Source: Yersinia nurmii
GTDB taxonomy: Bacteria; Pseudomonadota; Gammaproteobacteria; Enterobacterales; Enterobacteriaceae
Assembly (NCBI RefSeq): GCF_001112925.1
Contig: NZ_CPYD01000003.1
Coordinates: 248,001-312,000, forward strand
Length of the DNA stretch: 64,000 nt
Direction: 5' to 3'
Part shown: piece after piece, positions 61,835-64,000 of the stretch
Layout: the number at the start of each line of letters is the position of its first letter
Numbering within the stretch: the stretch's first letter is position 1
The notes under the pieces: model-generated
Told to the model about the DNA's origin: nothing
Seen by the model: the letters and a program-made list of their open reading frames with translations, nothing else
Databases searched by the model: none
Program-made: the position numbers and the translations under genes

Positions 61835-63664
61835 TTACTCAACGGTAACCGATTTTGCTAGGTTACGTGGCTGATCCACATCAGTGCCCTTGATCAAAGC
61901 TACGTGGTAAGACAGCAGTTGTAGCGGCACGGTATAGAAGATTGGAGCGATAATGTCTTCTACATGTGGCAGTTGGATAATTTTCATCCCTTCACTGTCG
62001 GAGAAACCCGCGTCCTGATCGGCAAAGACGTACAGCAAACCGCCGCGAGCACGTACTTCTTCGATGTTAGATTTCAGTTTTTCCAACAGATCGTTATTTG
62101 GCGCTACCACAATAACCGGCATATCAGCATCAATCAGCGCCAGAGGGCCGTGTTTCAATTCACCCGCTGCGTAAGCTTCCGCATGAATATAAGAAATTTC
62201 TTTCAGCTTCAACGCGCCTTCCATTGCGATCGGGTATTGATCGCCACGCCCCAAGAACAGAGCATGATGCTTATCAGAGAAACCTTCCGCCAGCGCTTCG
62301 ATGGTTTTATCCAAGGATAGCATCTGCTCAATACGCGCAGGCAGAGCCTGTAACGCATGAACCACATAGTGCTCCAAGCTTTCCGGTTTGCCCTTCAAGC
62401 GGCCAATTTTAGCCACCAGCATCAGCAAAACGGTCAACTGAGTGGTAAAAGCTTTGGTCGATGCTACGCCGATTTCAGTCCCTGCTTTGGTCATTAGTGC
62501 CAAATCAGATTCACGTACCAACGAAGAGCCTGCTACGTTACAAATAGCCAGAGAACCCAGATAGCCCAGTTCTTTAGACAAACGTAAGGCTGCCAGCGTA
62601 TCCGCCGTTTCGCCAGACTGAGAAAGCGTAATCAACAGACTGTTTGGACGAACCGCAGATTTGCGGTAACGGAATTCAGAGGCAATTTCCACGTCGCAAG
62701 GCACGCCAGCCAAGGCTTCGAACCAATAGCGAGAAACCATGCCTGAGTTGTAAGAAGTGCCACAGGCGATGATTTGGATATGCTGAACGTCAGAGAGCAA
62801 TTTATCTGCGTTCGGACCCAGTTCAGACAGATCGATCAAACCGTGGTTCAAACGGCCTTCCAGCGTATTTTTAATCGCCATCGGCTGTTCGTAGATTTCT
62901 TTCTGCATGTAATGGCGATAAATACCCTTGTCGCCTGCATCATATTGAACCTGAGATTCAATTTCCGCACGTTCAACGGCGTTACCGCTTTTATCGAAGA
63001 TTTTCACACTGCGGCGAGTCACTTCAACCACATCACCTTCTTCTAGGAAGATAAAGCGGCGAGTGACTGGCAGCAAGGCCAGTTGATCAGAGGCGATAAA
63101 GTTTTCACCTACGCCACAGCCGATCACCAGCGGGCTACCGGACCGCGCGGCTACCAGAGTACTTGGGTCACGGCTATCCATCACTACGGTACCGTAGGCG
63201 CCGCGCAGCTGAGGAATAACGCGTTTCACCACTTCCAGCAAAGAACCGCCCTGTTGCTGCTCCCAGTGCACCAGATGAGCAATAACTTCGGTATCGGTCT
63301 CAGAATTGAACTTATAACCGCGGCTAATCAGCAATTCACGTAAGGGTTCGTGGTTTTCAATAATGCCGTTATGAACGACGGATATATATTCAGAAACATG
63401 CGGGTGAGCATTCGATTCTGAAGGTTCGCCGTGAGTCGCCCAACGCGTGTGAGCAATACCTGTGCCACCGTGCAGTTCCGTGCTTTCTGCCGCATCGGAC
63501 AAAGCCTGAACTTTCCCCACGCGACGCAAACGGGTCATGTTACCTTTGGCATCAACTACCGCCAGACCGGCAGAGTCATAGCCACGGTATTCCAGACGGC
63601 GCAAGCCTTCGATCAGAATCTCAGCAATATCACGTTGCGCTACTGCGCCAACAATTCCACACAT
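61835..63664 (-). CDS. glmS: Glutamine--fructose-6-phosphate aminotransferase
   Basis: A 609-residue enzyme. The N-terminal glutaminase has catalytic Cys2 ([20 protein letters not shown]) and [13 protein letters not shown]. Two SIS domains follow ([17 protein letters not shown] and [20 protein letters not shown]), and the end is [11 protein letters not shown]. It makes glucosamine-6-phosphate for peptidoglycan and LPS. It lies downstream of glmU, as in E. coli, where GlmZ/GlmY small RNAs control it; I cannot confirm that here. Confidence 0.99.
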   Translation of the reverse strand: MCGIVGAVAQRDIAEILIEGLRRLEYRGYDSAGLAVVDAKGNMTRLRRVGKVQALSDAAESTELHGGTGIAHTRWATHGEPSESNAHPHVSEYISVVHNGIIENHEPLRELLISRGYKFNSETDTEVIAHLVHWEQQQGGSLLEVVKRVIPQLRGAYGTVVMDSRDPSTLVAARSGSPLVIGCGVGENFIASDQLALLPVTRRFIFLEEGDVVEVTRRSVKIFDKSGNAVERAEIESQVQYDAGDKGIYRHYMQKEIYEQPMAIKNTLEGRLNHGLIDLSELGPNADKLLSDVQHIQIIACGTSYNSGMVSRYWFEALAGVPCDVEIASEFRYRKSAVRPNSLLITLSQSGETADTLAALRLSKELGYLGSLAICNVAGSSLVRESDLALMTKAGTEIGVASTKAFTTQLTVLLMLVAKIGRLKGKPESLEHYVVHALQALPARIEQMLSLDKTIEALAEGFSDKHHALFLGRGDQYPIAMEGALKLKEISYIHAEAYAAGELKHGPLALIDADMPVIVVAPNNDLLEKLKSNIEEVRARGGLLYVFADQDAGFSDSEGMKIIQLPHVEDIIAPIFYTVPLQLLSYHVALIKGTDVDQPRNLAKSVTVE

Positions 63665-63827
63665 CAGTTTAATTCCTATTGAAGGTTCTTTAAAAAGAAC
63701 CCATTCGATGCCAGTGACCTGATTTTTCCGGATTTTCCGGGTTCCCCGAGCCTGTAGAGTTTGGGGATTATTATGTTTTGCTCGATCTTCTCAGCCGCTA
63801 ATAGCTAAAAAAATCGGGCAAAACATT

Positions 63828-63854
63828 CCTTTCATGGCATGACACCATGAAAGG
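63828..63854 (-). promoter_or_regulatory. Stem-loop in the glmU-glmS interval
   Basis: Perfect 10-bp arms CCTTTCATGG (63828-63837) and CCATGAAAGG (63845-63854), seven bases past the glmU stop. A T-run follows only after about 15 bases on the minus strand, so partial termination or RNA processing is more likely than full termination. Confidence 0.5.
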
Positions 63855-63861
63855 ATATTAA

Positions 63862-64000
63862 TCAGCTTTTTTTGACCGGACGCTTCCAACCTTGAATATT
63901 GACTTGCTTAACGCGGCTCAATACCAGCTCATTTTCAGCTACGTTACGGGTGACAGTCGTGCCAGCGCCAATAGTGGCACCTTTTTCGACGGTAACAGGC
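63862..64000 (-). CDS. glmU: Bifunctional GlmU, C-terminal end only
   Basis: The last 46 codons: [20 protein letters not shown] (left-handed beta-helix acetyltransferase repeat) to GWKRPVKKS. This matches the end of E. coli GlmU, which makes UDP-GlcNAc from glucosamine-1-phosphate. The rest lies beyond the window edge. Confidence 0.95.
   Translation of the reverse strand, partial: PVTVEKGATIGAGTTVTRNVAENELVLSRVKQVNIQGWKRPVKKS

Overview
The window reads as a chromosomal segment of an enterobacterium close to Yersinia (Yersiniaceae). This rests on product-level likeness to Escherichia coli proteins over long conserved blocks (glyQS, tag-yiaC, ghrB, yidE-ibpBA-yidQ-yidR, yidA-gyrB-recF-dnaN-dnaA-rpmH-rnpA-yidD-yidC-mnmE, chrR-adeP-yieH, phoU-pstBACS, glmS-glmU), on an ERIC-type repeat, and on a moderate GC content. 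Species cannot be fixed from the sequence alone. No rRNA, tRNA, CRISPR array, transposase or oriC was seen.

Layout. 1-461: start of mtlA and its leader with four CRP-type sites. 819-6157: an intact five-gene archaic (Csu/spore-coat-U type) chaperone-usher pilus operon. 6306-11967: yiaF, glyS, glyQ, an orphan small lipoprotein, tag, yiaC. 12227-17129: two paralogous, secreted, cysteine-containing proteins of 740 and 714 residues, each with an Arg-x-Lys-Arg site and a C-terminal GNAT-like motif; the decayed tail of a third copy lies between them. 17412-26416: yiaD, an ERIC element, a LacI-type regulator, a divergent cysteine-motif regulator/MFS pair, ghrB, malS with MalT-type boxes, avtA. 26592-31544: yidE, the heat-shock pair ibpB/ibpA with a sigma32-like promoter, yidQ, yidR. 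31729-34225: a three-gene operon (DauR-like regulator, PLP dehydratase, ornithine-cyclodeaminase-family enzyme). 34291-45988: yidA and the dnaA-region core block. 46214-49242: a second chaperone-usher fimbrial cluster in decay, with only the chaperone intact. 49243-50352: AT-rich, with further decayed coding remnants. 50353-55763: chrR, adeP, yieH and an amino-acid ABC importer without an ATPase gene. 55946-60625: phoU and pstBACS with Pho boxes. 60971-61639: an AT-rich orphan gene with tandem tyrosine motifs like those of EPIYA-type host-phosphorylated effectors. 61835-64000: glmS and the end of glmU.

How it fits together. Most of the window is housekeeping backbone. Accessory DNA sits at four junctions: mtlA/yiaF (intact pilus), yiaC/yiaD (secreted protein pair), mnmE/chrR (decayed pilus), and pstS/glmS (possible effector). 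The strongest candidates for an undescribed system are the secreted RxKR-GNAT pair and the tyrosine-motif protein. Both look like host- or competitor-directed proteins, but this is inferred from motifs only.
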